A DNA stretch of 64,000 bases from JBFWML01 sp050251635 (GTDB taxonomy: Bacteria; Campylobacterota; Campylobacteria; Campylobacterales; SZUA-545). The notes beneath the pieces were generated by a model. That model did no database searches, was not told the origin of the DNA, and worked only from the letters and a program-made list of their open reading frames with translations. The translations under genes were made by a program, and so were the position numbers. The stretch spans positions 1 through 64,000 of the forward strand of contig JBFWML010000004.1 of the NCBI GenBank assembly GCA_050251635.1, in the 5' to 3' direction. Positions 23,735 through 33,738 of the stretch are shown here, piece after piece (the stretch's first letter is position 1; each line of letters starts with the position of its first letter).

Positions 23735-25695
23735 GTGGAACCGGCTCAAAAACACTCGATCGCGCTGCGAATTTACGCGCCGATGATTGCCGCAATTATT
23801 ATTGGACTGGCAGCCGTTTTCTGGCTGGGCAACAGGGGCGCACACGAAGTTGCCGCTCAGACCTACGCCGATCAGACATCGCAGCTGAACCGCTACTACG
23901 AAAAGCTGCTTGATGAGAAGTTCAACGTGGGTATCGTGGGCGCGATCAATATCGCCAACAACGTCAGCTTCGTTCAGGCCCTAAGGGATGAAAACCGCGA
24001 GATCGCCGAACGGGAAGCCAACCGCATTACCACCCACCTCAAAAACCACACAAACTTCAAAAACGTCCAGATTCACCTGCACACCGCCGATGTGCGCAGC
24101 TTTCTGAGGGTCTGGAGCCCCAGCACGGCGACGATCTCAGCGGCTTTCGCAACACAATCCTTGAGGTCAAAAAGACCCAAAAACCCCTTGCGGCCATCGA
24201 ACTGGGCGTTGCGGGCCTCACCATCCGGGGTTTGGCCCCCATTATGGAAGGCCCCGTCTATCTGGGCTCGATCGAGTTTATGCAGGGCTACAGCTCGGTC
24301 ATTAAAGCAATGAAAGAGGAGATGAAGTCCGCCATTATGGTGACCATCAACACCGACGAGCTGGCGCACTCCCCCGGACTGCAGGAGGCTCAACGGGTGC
24401 AGAAAATGGCCTTGGCCCAAAAACCCGAAGAGACCAACCCGCTGCTGCTCAAAGAGGTCAGCGCGCTCAGCAGCGTTCCTAGACAGGGTGAATGGGCGCT
24501 GACGGAAAACTTCCTCGTTACCACCCGCCCCGTGACCGACTTTAGCGGCAAAACCATCGGTACCGTCTTTATGGGCGCCGATCTGGCTCTGGTCAACCGC
24601 GCGATCGACTCGGCTAAATCCACTGCCATGAGTCAGGCGCTTACGGTGGGCGCTATTTTTGTGCTGGTTTTGATTGTGCTGATCATCACCGTGGAAACGA
24701 GCCTTAAGCGGCCGCTGAAGGCTCTCAATAGCGTCGCCCACAATCTCGGAAGCGGCGAAGGGGACTTGACCCAGCGCCTCACCATTCAAAATCAAGACGA
24801 AATAGGCTGCGCCTGCAGCCATATCAACAACTTCCTGTCCAGAACCCACATGCTCATCAAAGAGGCAAAAGCTGCTTCAGGGGAAAACGCCTCCATCGCC
24901 AACGAACTCTCCTCCACCGCCAATCAGATCGGACGGCGGGCCGAAGAGGAATCGACGGTGGTCAATCAGACAACCGCCGGGGCCGAAAAGGCGCGCGGCG
25001 AACTCAGCGCCATGCTCGAAGCGATCGAAGCGGGCCGCACGCAAGTGGTGAACGCCAACCGTTCGCTTCAGGAAGGGCGCATGGAGATGGAGCGCTTAAG
25101 CGAGCAGGTTAACGAGACCGTTCAGGCCGAACTGGAACTGGCTGAGCGTCTCGCCCGTTTAGCCCACGATGCCGAACAGGTTAAAGAGGTTCTAGGCGCC
25201 ATCCGCGATATCGCCGATCAGACCAACCTATTGGCGCTCAACGCCGCGATCGAAGCGGCCCGCGCCGGTGAACAGGGCCGTGGTTTTGCCGTCGTAGCCG
25301 ACGAGGTGCGCAAACTGGCCGAACGTACCCAGCGCAGTCTGACCGAAAGCGATGCGACCATCAGCGTCATCACCCAGTCGATCGGCGACACCTCCGAAGA
25401 GATGAACCACAACAGCCAGAAAATTCAGAACCTGACTGTCGCAGTTGAAAAAGTGAGCGAGATTATCCACACCTCCTCCCAAGCGATGGACAGCGCCGCC
25501 GCCGAATCGGTCAGCAGCGCCGAACGTTCGCGCAAAACCGCCGACGCCATCTCACATTTGATCGAAAAGATCGAACAGATCAACGAGCTTTCAGGCTCCA
25601 ACGCCCGCAGCGTTGAAGAGATTGCCTCCGCCGCCGAGCATCTTTATCAGATGACCGACAAGCTCAATCAGCAACTCGGTCGCTTCAAAGTCTAA
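23735..25695 (+). pseudogene. methyl-accepting chemotaxis protein, interrupted by a frameshift
   Basis: The 5' part (GTG 23735) encodes a transmembrane helix (MIAAIIIGLAAVFWLG) and the start of a periplasmic sensor domain. At the CCCC run 24118-24121 the frame breaks: it reads [10 protein letters not shown] onward, whereas the +1 frame continues [11 protein letters not shown] and ILEVKK, exactly what the sensor family needs. One extra C would restore W-S-P-Q-H-G-D-D. The rest is intact: [10 protein letters not shown] sensor core, second helix (about 24640-24700), HAMP and the signalling tip ([28 protein letters not shown]). It could be a pseudogene, phase variation, slippage or a sequencing error. 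Confidence 0.85.
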
Positions 25696-25703
25696 CCCCG
25701 CAG

Positions 25704-25726
25704 GGTCGCCGGTTTAGCCGGCGACC
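25704..25726. terminator. hairpin between the chemoreceptor and ridA
   Basis: GGTCGCCGG (25704-25712) pairs with CCGGCGACC (25718-25726) around a five-base loop. It sits between converging genes and covers the ridA stop. No T-run follows on either strand, so termination is plausible but not proven. Confidence 0.5.
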
Positions 25727-26088
25727 GCCACACACTCAATCTCCACCAACGCATTTTTGGGCAAGGTTTTTACCGCCACCGTGCTGCGCGCGGGCTTGTG
25801 ATTGCCAAAGTGGCGCGCATAGACCTCGTTGACCGCCGCAAAGTCATTCATGTCCGCCAAAAAGAGCGTGGTTTTCACGACCTTCGACATCGAGCTTCCC
25901 GCCGCTTCCAGCACCTTGCTTAGGTTGGTCAACGCCTGCTCGGCCTGAGCTTTCACATCGCCCTCCTCCATGGAGCCGTCGGGCCGCAGGGAGATTTGGC
26001 CGGAGGTGTAAACCATGCCGTTTAGCACAATCGCCTGGGAATAGGGACCGATGGCCGCAGGGGCGGACGGGGTAGCAACAACTTTCAT
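25714..26088 (-). CDS. ridA: RidA-family enamine/imine deaminase
   Basis: A small cytosolic enzyme that hydrolyses reactive 2-aminoacrylate and other imines. At 124 residues it is standard. It has [17 protein letters not shown], and [22 protein letters not shown], in which the Arg binds the substrate carboxylate and the Glu is catalytic. ATG 26088 follows GAGGAG. It is the last gene of a leftward group (glyS?-atpB-28586 gene-thiE-gatB-barrel protein-ridA). Confidence 0.93.
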   Translation of the reverse strand: MKVVATPSAPAAIGPYSQAIVLNGMVYTSGQISLRPDGSMEEGDVKAQAEQALTNLSKVLEAAGSSMSKVVKTTLFLADMNDFAAVNEVYARHFGNHKPARSTVAVKTLPKNALVEIECVAVAG

Positions 26089-26097
26089 TTCAACTCC

Positions 26098-26622
26098 TCA
26101 AAAAAGATCAACGCTGAGGCCCACATAGGCGTGCGAAACCGTGGTCAACTCCAAGCCGGCGGGCTGATCGCCGTAGGTTTTGAAGTAGCGGTAGCCCAGC
26201 TCCATCTGCATCCCCTTGAAACGATCATCAAGCAAGATCAGCCCCACTTCAATACCGTACAGATCAACCTCGATCGCACTGTCCGATGCGCTTTGTGCGC
26301 TGTGGCGATAGCTCATCTGGCCTGCGCCAAGACCCAGAAAACCGCGAATATCCGGGTCTTCATAGTCAATCAAATGAACCCCCAACGCCGTTATTGAGGC
26401 TTGCGCGGGCTTTTCAAAACCGGGATCGTCATGGGTGAGCACCACCCGGAAGTTGCCGCCGTCGTAACCGACAATTGCCCCGGCGCCCAAGGCCTCCTCT
26501 TTTTGGGAGGCGACACCGGAAAGCTCGCCATTTTGGGAAACCTGTCCGTAACGCAGCCCAGCAACCATGCCGGCCTCAAGAACCGATGCCAGCGCAAGGG
26601 GCAGCAAAGCGCGCTTCAACAC
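26098..26622 (-). CDS. small outer-membrane beta-barrel-like protein
   Basis: Signal peptide (LKRALLPLALASVLEAG), then about 155 residues of alternating strands with Gly/Tyr, ending VGLSVDLF with a C-terminal Phe as the BAM signal. It is similar in size and layout to the protein at 1761-2291, perhaps an 8-stranded barrel, though I see no clear identity. The GTG at 26622 directly abuts the gatB stop; TTG 26619 is possible. Family not recognised. Confidence 0.65.
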   Translation of the reverse strand: MLKRALLPLALASVLEAGMVAGLRYGQVSQNGELSGVASQKEEALGAGAIVGYDGGNFRVVLTHDDPGFEKPAQASITALGVHLIDYEDPDIRGFLGLGAGQMSYRHSAQSASDSAIEVDLYGIEVGLILLDDRFKGMQMELGYRYFKTYGDQPAGLELTTVSHAYVGLSVDLF

Positions 26623-28053
26623 TTAGCCTAGCCTCTTTTTGAGCAGTTCGTTGACTTTGCCGGGGTTGGCTTTGCCGCCGCTTTGTTTCATCACCTGCCC
26701 GACAAAGAAGCCAAACAGCTTGACTTCGCCGCCCCGATAACGGGCCACGCTCTCGGCGTTAGCGGCCAAAACCTGATCGATCACCGCTTCGATCGCGCCG
26801 TCGTCGCTGACCTGCTTCAGCCCCAGCGCATCGATCGCGGCATCGACTTCGATATTGTTCGTCATCAGATGATCGAGCACATCTTTAGCCGCCTTGGCGC
26901 TGACGGTGTTGTCCTCAATCCGTCCGACCAAAGCCGCCAGCTTTGATGCGCCGACCGGGCTTTGCTCGATCCCCAGTCCGGCCTTATTGAGGCGGCCTAG
27001 CAGTTCGGTGGTCATCCACGCAACGCCGTTTTTGGGGCTGACCCCCGTTTGCATCAGGGTTTCAAAGTAGCTCACCAGCTCCAGATCGGCGGTTATGACG
27101 CCCGCATCGTAGGCGCTAAGACCCCACTGCTGCATATAGCGGTTGCGCTTTTGATCGGGCAGTTCGGGCAGATGGGCCGCCGCCTGCCAGATCGACTCAT
27201 CCAGTACCACCGGAACCAGATCGGGATCGGGGAAATAGCGGTAATCGGCGGACTCTTCCTTGCCGCGCATGGAGCGGGTTTCGTTCTTGACGCTGTCATA
27301 CAGCCGCGTCTCCTGCCAGATTTTTTCGGCATATACACCGTCTTCCCACGCTTCGGATTGGCGCTGCACTTCGTACTCAATCGCCTTCTGGATAAATTTA
27401 AAGGAGTTAAGGTTTTTAATCTCGACACGGGTATAGAGCTTGGAATCCCCCTTCGGACGGATGGAGACGTTGGCGTCGCAGCGAAACGACCCCTCCTGCA
27501 TATTCGCATCGCTAATGCCCAGATAGCGCACGATCGCGTGGAGTTTTTTCAGATACCGCACCGCTTCATCCGCGCTGTGCATCTCCGGCTCGCTGACAAT
27601 CTCCAAGAGCGGCGTGCCCGCGCGATTTAGATCAACCAGCGAATGTTCGCCCTCGTGGATATTTTTGCCCGCGTCCTCTTCCAGATGCGCGCGGGTGATG
27701 CCGATGCGTTTTTGGGTGCCGTCGTCGAAGTCGATCATCAGATGCCCGGTTTCGACAATCGGATGGGGCAACTGGCTGATCTGATACCCCTTGGGCAAAT
27801 CGGGATAGAAATAGTTTTTGCGGTCGAAGACGCTGCGGGTGTGCACCGTCGCTTCGATGGCGCGGCCCAGCATCACCGCTTTGACGAAGGCTTCGCGGTT
27901 GGGAACGGGCAACGCGCCGGGCAAGGCCAGGCAGACCGGGCAGGTGTGGGTGTTGGGTTCGGCGCCGAAGCTGGTGGGACAGGAGCAGAACATCTTGGTT
28001 TGGGTATTGAGTTGCACGTGGACTTCGAGGCCGATCACCGTTTCAAACTGCAC
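26623..28053 (-). CDS. gatB: Asp-tRNA(Asn)/Glu-tRNA(Gln) amidotransferase subunit B
   Basis: GatB of the GatCAB complex phosphorylates and amidates misacylated Glu-tRNA(Gln) and Asp-tRNA(Asn). Its N-terminal signature [23 protein letters not shown], the LPKGYQISQ and [16 protein letters not shown] motifs, and the C-terminal GatB/YqeY tail (AKDVLDHLM...VNELLKKRL) are intact; 476 residues. It starts with GTG one base after the thiE stop. The pathway is standard in Campylobacterota, which lack a glutaminyl-tRNA synthetase; the tRNA-Gln gene is also in this window. Confidence 0.97.
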   Translation of the reverse strand: MQFETVIGLEVHVQLNTQTKMFCSCPTSFGAEPNTHTCPVCLALPGALPVPNREAFVKAVMLGRAIEATVHTRSVFDRKNYFYPDLPKGYQISQLPHPIVETGHLMIDFDDGTQKRIGITRAHLEEDAGKNIHEGEHSLVDLNRAGTPLLEIVSEPEMHSADEAVRYLKKLHAIVRYLGISDANMQEGSFRCDANVSIRPKGDSKLYTRVEIKNLNSFKFIQKAIEYEVQRQSEAWEDGVYAEKIWQETRLYDSVKNETRSMRGKEESADYRYFPDPDLVPVVLDESIWQAAAHLPELPDQKRNRYMQQWGLSAYDAGVITADLELVSYFETLMQTGVSPKNGVAWMTTELLGRLNKAGLGIEQSPVGASKLAALVGRIEDNTVSAKAAKDVLDHLMTNNIEVDAAIDALGLKQVSDDGAIEAVIDQVLAANAESVARYRGGEVKLFGFFVGQVMKQSGGKANPGKVNELLKKRLG

Positions 28054-28614
28054 TTAAATTTCCTTCTGAACAAAATAGCGGATCGAGGCGAAAATACCGA
28101 TGCCCGCCGCTTGGATTTCATCGATCTGGCGCATACTGACAATGCCGCCCAGCGCGATAATTCTAGGCTTTATTTTAGCGTCACACCCCTTGAGAAACTG
28201 CGCCCCAAGCGCCCTGCCCTTGCCGGGCGAATCATAAACGGGCGACAGGGTTGCATAGTGCGCCCCTTGCTGCAGGGCGCGTCTCACATCCGCCGGAGTA
28301 TGGCAGCTGCAAACCGTCAAGAGTCCCGCCCGCCGCGCAGCGCCGATCGACCGCCTGCGCGACTCGGGCAGATGCACGCCCCGGGCCCCCAGCCTCTTGG
28401 CAAGACGCCAATCGCCGTGCAGCAGCAAAGAGGTTTTAAAGCGGCTTCCCTGTCTTAAAAAACGGCGGGCAAGGCGCGGATAATCGGGGTTGTTTTTGTC
28501 TCTGAGGCAGCAAAAGTGCGGGTGGCGCAACCGGAACGCAGCGCTAAAGGCCCGGGCAAAACCGGCCCCATGGCGGGGAAAATAGTCAGGGTCGGTGATC
28601 AGATACCGCTTCAT
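28054..28614 (-). CDS. thiE: thiamine-phosphate synthase ThiE/TenI-like
   Basis: A compact TIM barrel of 186 residues. It has the ThiE-type strand end LRDK, GVHLPESRR, CSCHTPADVRRA, YATLSPVYDSPGKG (phosphate loop) and IALGGI; these fit thiamine-phosphate synthase or the TenI branch. Its start overlaps the previous membrane-protein gene by 29 bases. The unusually short barrel leaves open that it is a TenI-like relative and not the enzyme. thiC elsewhere in the window provides the pyrimidine half. Confidence 0.8.
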   Translation of the reverse strand: MKRYLITDPDYFPRHGAGFARAFSAAFRLRHPHFCCLRDKNNPDYPRLARRFLRQGSRFKTSLLLHGDWRLAKRLGARGVHLPESRRRSIGAARRAGLLTVCSCHTPADVRRALQQGAHYATLSPVYDSPGKGRALGAQFLKGCDAKIKPRIIALGGIVSMRQIDEIQAAGIGIFASIRYFVQKEI

Positions 28615-28873
28615 GGCGCGTCTGCTCCAAAATCTGTGTCAGCAACGCGGTCTGCTTTTTTTGTTCCTTGTGGGACTCGATAAGCAGATTGATCCCCTCA
28701 AAAAAGGCAACCACCAGCAAGCCCGGCAACAACCCAAGCACAGCGGCGCTCAGCGCCGGAAGAAAACCGTGGGGCAAAACGTAGGAGTAGGCGAAGTAGG
28801 CACCCCCAAGCGCGGCCACCCAAGCCGCGCCAAGGGCGATATTGACGATCAGTTCAAAAAGCGAGGCGCGCAA
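28586..28873 (-). CDS. small membrane protein, 95 aa
   Basis: Two hydrophobic segments (about residues 8-32 and 38-62) are followed by a charged helix (ESHKEQKKQTALLTQIL) that may be a short coiled coil; no signal peptide. The start is TTG 28873, six bases after the atpB stop, and its end overlaps thiE. It is not an ATP synthase subunit I can recognise (too hydrophilic at the C-terminus for subunit c, and no NplX). Hypothetical. Confidence 0.6.
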   Translation of the reverse strand: MRASLFELIVNIALGAAWVAALGGAYFAYSYVLPHGFLPALSAAVLGLLPGLLVVAFFEGINLLIESHKEQKKQTALLTQILEQTRHEAVSDHRP

Positions 28874-28879
28874 GGCGTC

Positions 28880-29578
28880 TTAGTGGTTTTCTTCTTCAAT
28901 CATCACCGCGCCGCCGAGATAGACGTAGGTGAGAATCATGAAGATAAAGGTCTGCAGAAGACCGAAAAAGAGCAGCATGAAGAACGCGGGCAAGGGCAGA
29001 ATCCAAGGAACCAGCATCAGCATCACGAGCAAAAACATATCGTCGCCCTTGACGTTACCGAAAAGCCGGAAAGAGAGCGAGATGATGCGCGAAAGGTGGG
29101 AGATGATCTCAATGGGAAACATCAGCGGCGCAAGAATCTTCACCGGGCCCATAAAGTGGCCGAAATAGTGGATAAAGCCGTTGGCGCGGATACCCTCGTA
29201 GTTGTAGTAGATAAACACGATCAACGCCAGCGTCAGGGTGGTGTTGATGTTCGAGGTGGGGGCTTCAAAGCCGGGGATAATGCCGATCATGTTGGAAACG
29301 AAGATAAACAGGCCCAAGGTGCCGATCAAGGGCACATACTTGCGGGCGCGGGCTTCGCCCATGATGTCGGCGCCCAGCTTCAAGATACCCTCGACAAACC
29401 ACTCCAGAATATTCTGCAGGCCGCCGGGAACGGTTTTGAGGTTGCGCATGACCACAAAGGTCAGGCCGACCACGATCAGAGCTACCAAGATAGCGTGGGT
29501 CGCCATCAGAAACACGAAATCGTGCGTCTGGCCGATAGCGCCCAAAAAGGTGAAGATTCGAGATTGCATCGCTTCCAT
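28880..29578 (-). CDS. atpB: F0F1 ATP synthase subunit a
   Basis: The proton-channel subunit of the membrane sector. It has 232 residues and about six helices; the essential arginine sits in [10 protein letters not shown], and the conserved [15 protein letters not shown] LTYVYLGG closes the sequence. ATG 29578 has AAGGAAG upstream. The neighbouring genes are not ATP synthase subunits, which matches the split arrangement of atp genes in Campylobacterota. Confidence 0.95.
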   Translation of the reverse strand: MEAMQSRIFTFLGAIGQTHDFVFLMATHAILVALIVVGLTFVVMRNLKTVPGGLQNILEWFVEGILKLGADIMGEARARKYVPLIGTLGLFIFVSNMIGIIPGFEAPTSNINTTLTLALIVFIYYNYEGIRANGFIHYFGHFMGPVKILAPLMFPIEIISHLSRIISLSFRLFGNVKGDDMFLLVMLMLVPWILPLPAFFMLLFFGLLQTFIFMILTYVYLGGAVMIEEENH

Positions 29579-29629
29579 CGGGAAAACTTCCTTGCGCGAA
29601 ATTTTGCGGCGATTTTAACGAAGAAGCGC

Positions 29630-31633
29630 TTAGAAACTAATCTCCTTGATATCCGCCACCTGCCTAAAGGCCTGATAAATTTCGGCCATCGTCGCCAGCC
29701 GGTTGGTTTTTATTTGGGCATTTTCGGCATTCACCATCACTGCGTCAAAGTAGGCGTCCAAAACGGGCTTCAAGCCAAAGAGCGCGATCAGGAGCTTTTC
29801 ATAGTCGCTTTCGCCGATCGTCTTGAACCGATCGTAAAGCGCCTTCTCCTCGGCCTGCTCAAAGAGCGCAGGGTTAACGGCGCCCAGCCGTGCGGCCTCT
29901 TGATCTTTGAGGATATTGGCCACCCGTTTAAAGGTGCTGAAATCCTCTTTAAAGCCGGGCTTGGCGCTGACCCTTGAAAGCGCTTGCGCCTTGCGGGCAA
30001 TTAAAAGCAGATCGCTTTCGCCGGTTTCGAGCACCGCTTTAAGGATCGAAGGATTCACCTCCAGCACATTCAGAAGCCGCTCTTGGATAAATTCGACAAG
30101 CTGGCGCGTATCGAAGGGTTTGTACAGATCCGCCAGCAGCGCCGCAAGCGCATCAAGCGGGCAACTCCAGCCGCGATCGATGACGATGCGGATCACCGAA
30201 GCCGCCGCCCGGCGCAAGGCCAAGGGGTCTTTACTGCCGCTGGGAATGTGGCCGATCGAAAAGAGCGCAAAAAGGCTGTCGAGCTTGGTCGCCAAAGAGA
30301 GCAGCGCGCCCGTTTGCGTCGCGGGCAGTTGCGAGGCTTCGCCCAAGGGCAGATACTGCTCCCAAATCGCCGTTGCCACCACCTCGGCTTCACCGGCGGC
30401 GCGGGCGTAGTGCATCCCCATAATGCCCTGCAATTCGGTAAATTCGTAAACCATCTGGGAGGTCAAGTCAGCCTTGGAAAGCTCCGCCGCCCGGCGTAAA
30501 TGCGGATCATTCAACCCGAAAAATTTCTCCAATGCCGCAGCCGCTTTACATTCGCGCTCAAGCTTGTCGTGCAGCGTGCCGAGCCCTTGAACGTAGAGAA
30601 TCTTTTTAAGCCCCTCGTTGCACAGCCCCTTGGCCAGATCGTTATTCCAGAAAAAGAGCGCGTCGCTCAGGCGGGGGCGCAACACCTTTTCGTTACCCGC
30701 CGTCACCGCCGAAAAATCATCGCTCAGCGCATTGCTAACCACCACAAAACGGTTGGTCAGCTTGCCGTTTTGGAAGACGGGAAAGTAGCGCTGATGGCTC
30801 TTCATCGTGGTGATAATCACCTCTTGGGGCAGCTGCAAAAAGCGCTCGTCAAAACCGCCCAGGAGCGCCGTGGGGTGTTCGGTAATCGCCACCACTTCAT
30901 CCAGCAGGGTTTCGTCGCGCTCGATGCTCAGCCCCTCGTAAGCCCGCTCCAGCGCCTCAAAATCCGCCAGAATCTTCCCGCGCCGCTTAGCCGCCGAAAG
31001 CATCACGCCCCGCTTGAGCAGAAAATCCTCAAAATGCTCCGTGGAGTTGACCCTCTGCGCATCGTAACTGAACATCCGGTGGCCGAAGGTGATCGCATCG
31101 GAACGCACGCCGAACACTTCGCAGGGCAAAACCCGCTCACCGTGCAAAACATTGAGCCAGCGCACCGGCCGGACAAACTCAAAGCTATTGCCGCCCCAGC
31201 GCATCGTCTTGCCGAAATTCAGGCTCTTTAAAAAATGCTCGATCACCGCGCCGATGATCTCCTCAAGCGCCTTACCCGTAATGCTCTTTTTAAAGTAGAG
31301 CACCTCGCGGCCCTTTTGCTGCGCAAAGCCGATCGACTCGATCGCAACGCCGCATTTTTTGGCAAAGCCGATCGCCGCGGGCGAAGGCACACCCTCCTTG
31401 AAAGCCGCTTCGCGCGGAGGTCCAAACAGCTCTTCGTGCGCGTCGCTCTGCCGTTCGGGGCAGCGAGGATGCCAGAAAACCAGACGGCGGGGCGTGTACT
31501 CAAAGGTCGATTCGATCTCCAGATTGAACGCCCGGCAGGCGGCTTGGTATTTTTCGTGCAGGACGGGAAGCTCCTTAACCAACGGTACGCCGGGTAGCTC
31601 TTCCACACCAATTTCAATCAAAAGCGGCTTCAA
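29630..31633 (-). CDS. glyS: glycine-tRNA ligase beta subunit
   Basis: The beta subunit of the alpha2-beta2 glycyl-tRNA synthetase, which binds and positions tRNA-Gly. It opens LLIEIGVEELPGVPL, as in the family, with HPTALLGGF, KSHQRYFP and FDARLSDA-like LRPRLSDALFFWNND later on, and a C-terminal anticodon-binding helical part (...EIYQAFRQVADIKEI). It has about 667 residues. I choose TTG 31633 (AAAGG six bases upstream, product MKPLLIEIG); a TTG at 31657 lies too close to the TAGAAT promoter at 31670-31675. glyQ is not in this window. Confidence 0.95.
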   Translation of the reverse strand: MKPLLIEIGVEELPGVPLVKELPVLHEKYQAACRAFNLEIESTFEYTPRRLVFWHPRCPERQSDAHEELFGPPREAAFKEGVPSPAAIGFAKKCGVAIESIGFAQQKGREVLYFKKSITGKALEEIIGAVIEHFLKSLNFGKTMRWGGNSFEFVRPVRWLNVLHGERVLPCEVFGVRSDAITFGHRMFSYDAQRVNSTEHFEDFLLKRGVMLSAAKRRGKILADFEALERAYEGLSIERDETLLDEVVAITEHPTALLGGFDERFLQLPQEVIITTMKSHQRYFPVFQNGKLTNRFVVVSNALSDDFSAVTAGNEKVLRPRLSDALFFWNNDLAKGLCNEGLKKILYVQGLGTLHDKLERECKAAAALEKFFGLNDPHLRRAAELSKADLTSQMVYEFTELQGIMGMHYARAAGEAEVVATAIWEQYLPLGEASQLPATQTGALLSLATKLDSLFALFSIGHIPSGSKDPLALRRAAASVIRIVIDRGWSCPLDALAALLADLYKPFDTRQLVEFIQERLLNVLEVNPSILKAVLETGESDLLLIARKAQALSRVSAKPGFKEDFSTFKRVANILKDQEAARLGAVNPALFEQAEEKALYDRFKTIGESDYEKLLIALFGLKPVLDAYFDAVMVNAENAQIKTNRLATMAEIYQAFRQVADIKEISF

Positions 31634-31669
31634 AACAGGCCTTTCAACGGGGGTCAAATCTTGGGCGGT

Positions 31670-31675
31670 ATTCTA
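31670..31675 (-). promoter_or_regulatory. -10 box TAGAAT of glyS
   Basis: CCTAGAATACC on the minus strand. It implies a start about 25-30 bases ahead of TTG 31633, supporting that start. Confidence 0.5.
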
Positions 31676-31694
31676 GGACAAAGCCGCTTTGGGC

Positions 31695-31700
31695 TACAAT
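31695..31700 (+). promoter_or_regulatory. -10 box TACAAT for the 31747 operon
   Basis: GGGCTACAATCTT on the plus strand, 46 bases ahead of the TTG start, divergent from glyS. Confidence 0.5.
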
Positions 31701-31746
31701 CTTGGGCTGATCCTTGCGATTTGCATCTAATTAAACGGACCCGCCT

Positions 31747-32586
31747 TTGAAACCAGAAGAGATTCCGCCGCTCGTCTCCCAGTTTTTGGACAATTTCTTT
31801 GCCGAAGAGTTGGGTGTTGCGCAAAAAGAGCTGGATTTCCTCTACGACAACGGTTTTGAAAAACCCACCCTCGATTACATCAAAATGCGCCGCTTTCTGG
31901 TAACGGCGGTCAACAACCTCAAAACCCTCGACCCCAACATTATGGAGGGGCTGCTGCCCAAAATCCATCAGGACACCGAGCGGCTGCACGAATATTTTGC
32001 GGAATTTTTCAAAAAAACCCGGCTGGCCAAACTGGTCTATGTGCGCGATTTTCTCCCCTCCGTACCCGAATATAAGCAGCTTCAAGACGAGGTCACCATC
32101 ACCGAAGCGATGAAAAAGCGCTTTCAGTCCATTGCCGCCAGCACCGATCGCGAACTGGCCGCCGCCGCACCGCCGAGAACCCCCGAGGAGCTGACCTATC
32201 TCAAACAGCTGCGCGCCCGCAACGTCGATGCGATCGACGGGCTCGCCAAAGCCAAAGACAAGCTGGTCATCATCTCCCAGCAGCTTAAGGAGATGGAAGA
32301 AGGCATGAGCGCCGAGTTTTTCAAGCAGTATCAGGAGTATGTGGACAATCTGCGCGAAGGACTCAACGAAATCATCAACACCAAAAGCTACTACTTCGAC
32401 AAGCTGCTTTGGAACCGCGCTTCCCAGTCGGCCAGTATCAAAAAGTTTTTCCATCAGGCGCGGATCGAAGGGGAATTTAGCACCAAGACTTTTATCCAGT
32501 ACTATCTGCGCAATATCGACGTGGAAAAGTCCAGCACCTCCGACTGGCACAACTACCTGCACGAAGTGCTGAAGGTTCTGGAGTAG
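31747..32586 (+). CDS. helical cytosolic protein of unknown function, 279 aa
   Basis: It starts at TTG 31747 (product MKPEEIPPLVSQFLDNFF). It is largely alpha-helical, with heptad-like stretches (about 160-225: LKQLRARNVDAIDGLAKAKDKLV...QLKEMEEG), no signal peptide and no known catalytic motif. It is directly followed, two bases later, by a cyclic-nucleotide-binding protein, so the pair probably acts together, perhaps sensing or relaying. I do not recognise a domain; the name hypothetical is the honest one. Confidence 0.7.
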   Translation: MKPEEIPPLVSQFLDNFFAEELGVAQKELDFLYDNGFEKPTLDYIKMRRFLVTAVNNLKTLDPNIMEGLLPKIHQDTERLHEYFAEFFKKTRLAKLVYVRDFLPSVPEYKQLQDEVTITEAMKKRFQSIAASTDRELAAAAPPRTPEELTYLKQLRARNVDAIDGLAKAKDKLVIISQQLKEMEEGMSAEFFKQYQEYVDNLREGLNEIINTKSYYFDKLLWNRASQSASIKKFFHQARIEGEFSTKTFIQYYLRNIDVEKSSTSDWHNYLHEVLKVLE

Positions 32587-32588
32587 CC

Positions 32589-33251
32589 ATGTTCCACCAT
32601 ACCGAATACACCCCGGCGGAAATCAAACTGCTTCTTGAGGTCGGCAGCGTCCACAAGCGGCGGGAACTTGTCTCCAGCGCGCAGGCCGACGACGAAGCCC
32701 AGGCCGCTGCGGCCGCGCAGGCGCAAGAACCCGCGCAACCGGCAGCCCGCGAGGAGGTCGATCTGCCCCCCGGCGTCACGGCTGCGCAGCACAAGCTGAT
32801 GGAGATCGCCTCGCGGATCTATCTCTTTGAGGGACTCACACCGCAAGATGTTCTAAAAATCACGAAAAACGTCCGGTTTATGCGGTTTAAACCCAAAGAG
32901 ATTCTCTTCTCTCAAGGGGAGATCGGGCGGGAGATTTTCTTTATTCTTTCGGGCAAGATCGATGTCAAGGCCTCGCTGGAGGCGACCGATCGCCACCCCA
33001 AAACCACCGCCACCGTCGGACGGATCGACCCGGGCAATATTCTGGGGGAAATGGCCTTTATCACCCACCGTCCGCGCAGCGCGACGGGCATCTCCGCCGC
33101 CGAAAACACCACCGCGATCGGCTTTGAGATCGATGACGATGCCGTCAGTGAAGAGACCGCCTTTTTATTCCTGCAGCTTTATATCAACATCTCCCACGGC
33201 ATGGCCGAAAAACTGGAGCGCTGCAACACCCTTCTGCTACGGCAGGGCTGA
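32589..33251 (+). CDS. cyclic-nucleotide-binding domain protein, 220 aa
   Basis: A cNMP-binding/CRP-like sensor domain covers about residues 80-200: LFEGLTPQDV, ILFSQGEIGREIFFILSGKIDV, and a phosphate-binding cassette resembling GEMAFITHRPRSAT with the Glu and Arg in place. There is no C-terminal helix-turn-helix, so it is a stand-alone sensor, not a transcription factor. Residues 20-55 are Ala/Gln-rich and probably disordered. ATG 32589 is coupled to the upstream gene. Ligand unknown (cAMP or cGMP-type by family). Confidence 0.85.
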   Translation: MFHHTEYTPAEIKLLLEVGSVHKRRELVSSAQADDEAQAAAAAQAQEPAQPAAREEVDLPPGVTAAQHKLMEIASRIYLFEGLTPQDVLKITKNVRFMRFKPKEILFSQGEIGREIFFILSGKIDVKASLEATDRHPKTTATVGRIDPGNILGEMAFITHRPRSATGISAAENTTAIGFEIDDDAVSEETAFLFLQLYINISHGMAEKLERCNTLLLRQG

Positions 33252-33701
33252 TTAGAGCTTTTGCCCGCCCTGGGGAACCGGGGGCGGAGGCGGCGTGCCC
33301 GCCTGCTTTTTCTCCAGTTCGCTCAGTTGCATCTCCAGCTCTTCAAACCGTTTTTGCAACAAAGCGACCACATCGTCGTTGCTGTTGCGCTGATAGTTGG
33401 CGTCCACCACCAGCTCCCGCAGGAAATCCACCTCCTCCTTCAAAGAGGCGATCTGACGGGCAAACTCCTCCATCTGTGCGGCATAAAGCCTGCGGTGACG
33501 TTCGCTCTCTTCGCGGATCTGCTCACCGAGAAAAACCTTAGCCTGCTCGACGGTGAGATTCATCTCCACCAGCAGTTCGGCTTTAATCTGTTCTTTGAGT
33601 TTGGTGGAAAGATAGAACTCCACAAAATCGCGGTGTTCGATCATCGACTGTTCGGCATAGAGGGGAAAGAGGATAAGAAAGATCAGATATAAACGCTTCA
33701 T
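33252..33701 (-). CDS. exported coiled-coil protein, 149 aa
   Basis: It has a signal peptide (MKRLYLIFLILFPLYA) followed by a continuous charged helix with heptads (about 30-135), ending in a Pro-rich tail (GTPPPPPVPQGG). It is probably a periplasmic trimer or dimer resembling small adaptors of the envelope. It starts just 37 bases from the Gfo/Idh gene's stop on the same strand. Its stop abuts that of the converging cNMP gene with no gap. Not recognised. Confidence 0.65.
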   Translation of the reverse strand: MKRLYLIFLILFPLYAEQSMIEHRDFVEFYLSTKLKEQIKAELLVEMNLTVEQAKVFLGEQIREESERHRRLYAAQMEEFARQIASLKEEVDFLRELVVDANYQRNSNDDVVALLQKRFEELEMQLSELEKKQAGTPPPPPVPQGGQKL

Positions 33702-33738
33702 CGGTTAGTCCTCAGGGTTTTCACCGATTAAGCAAACA

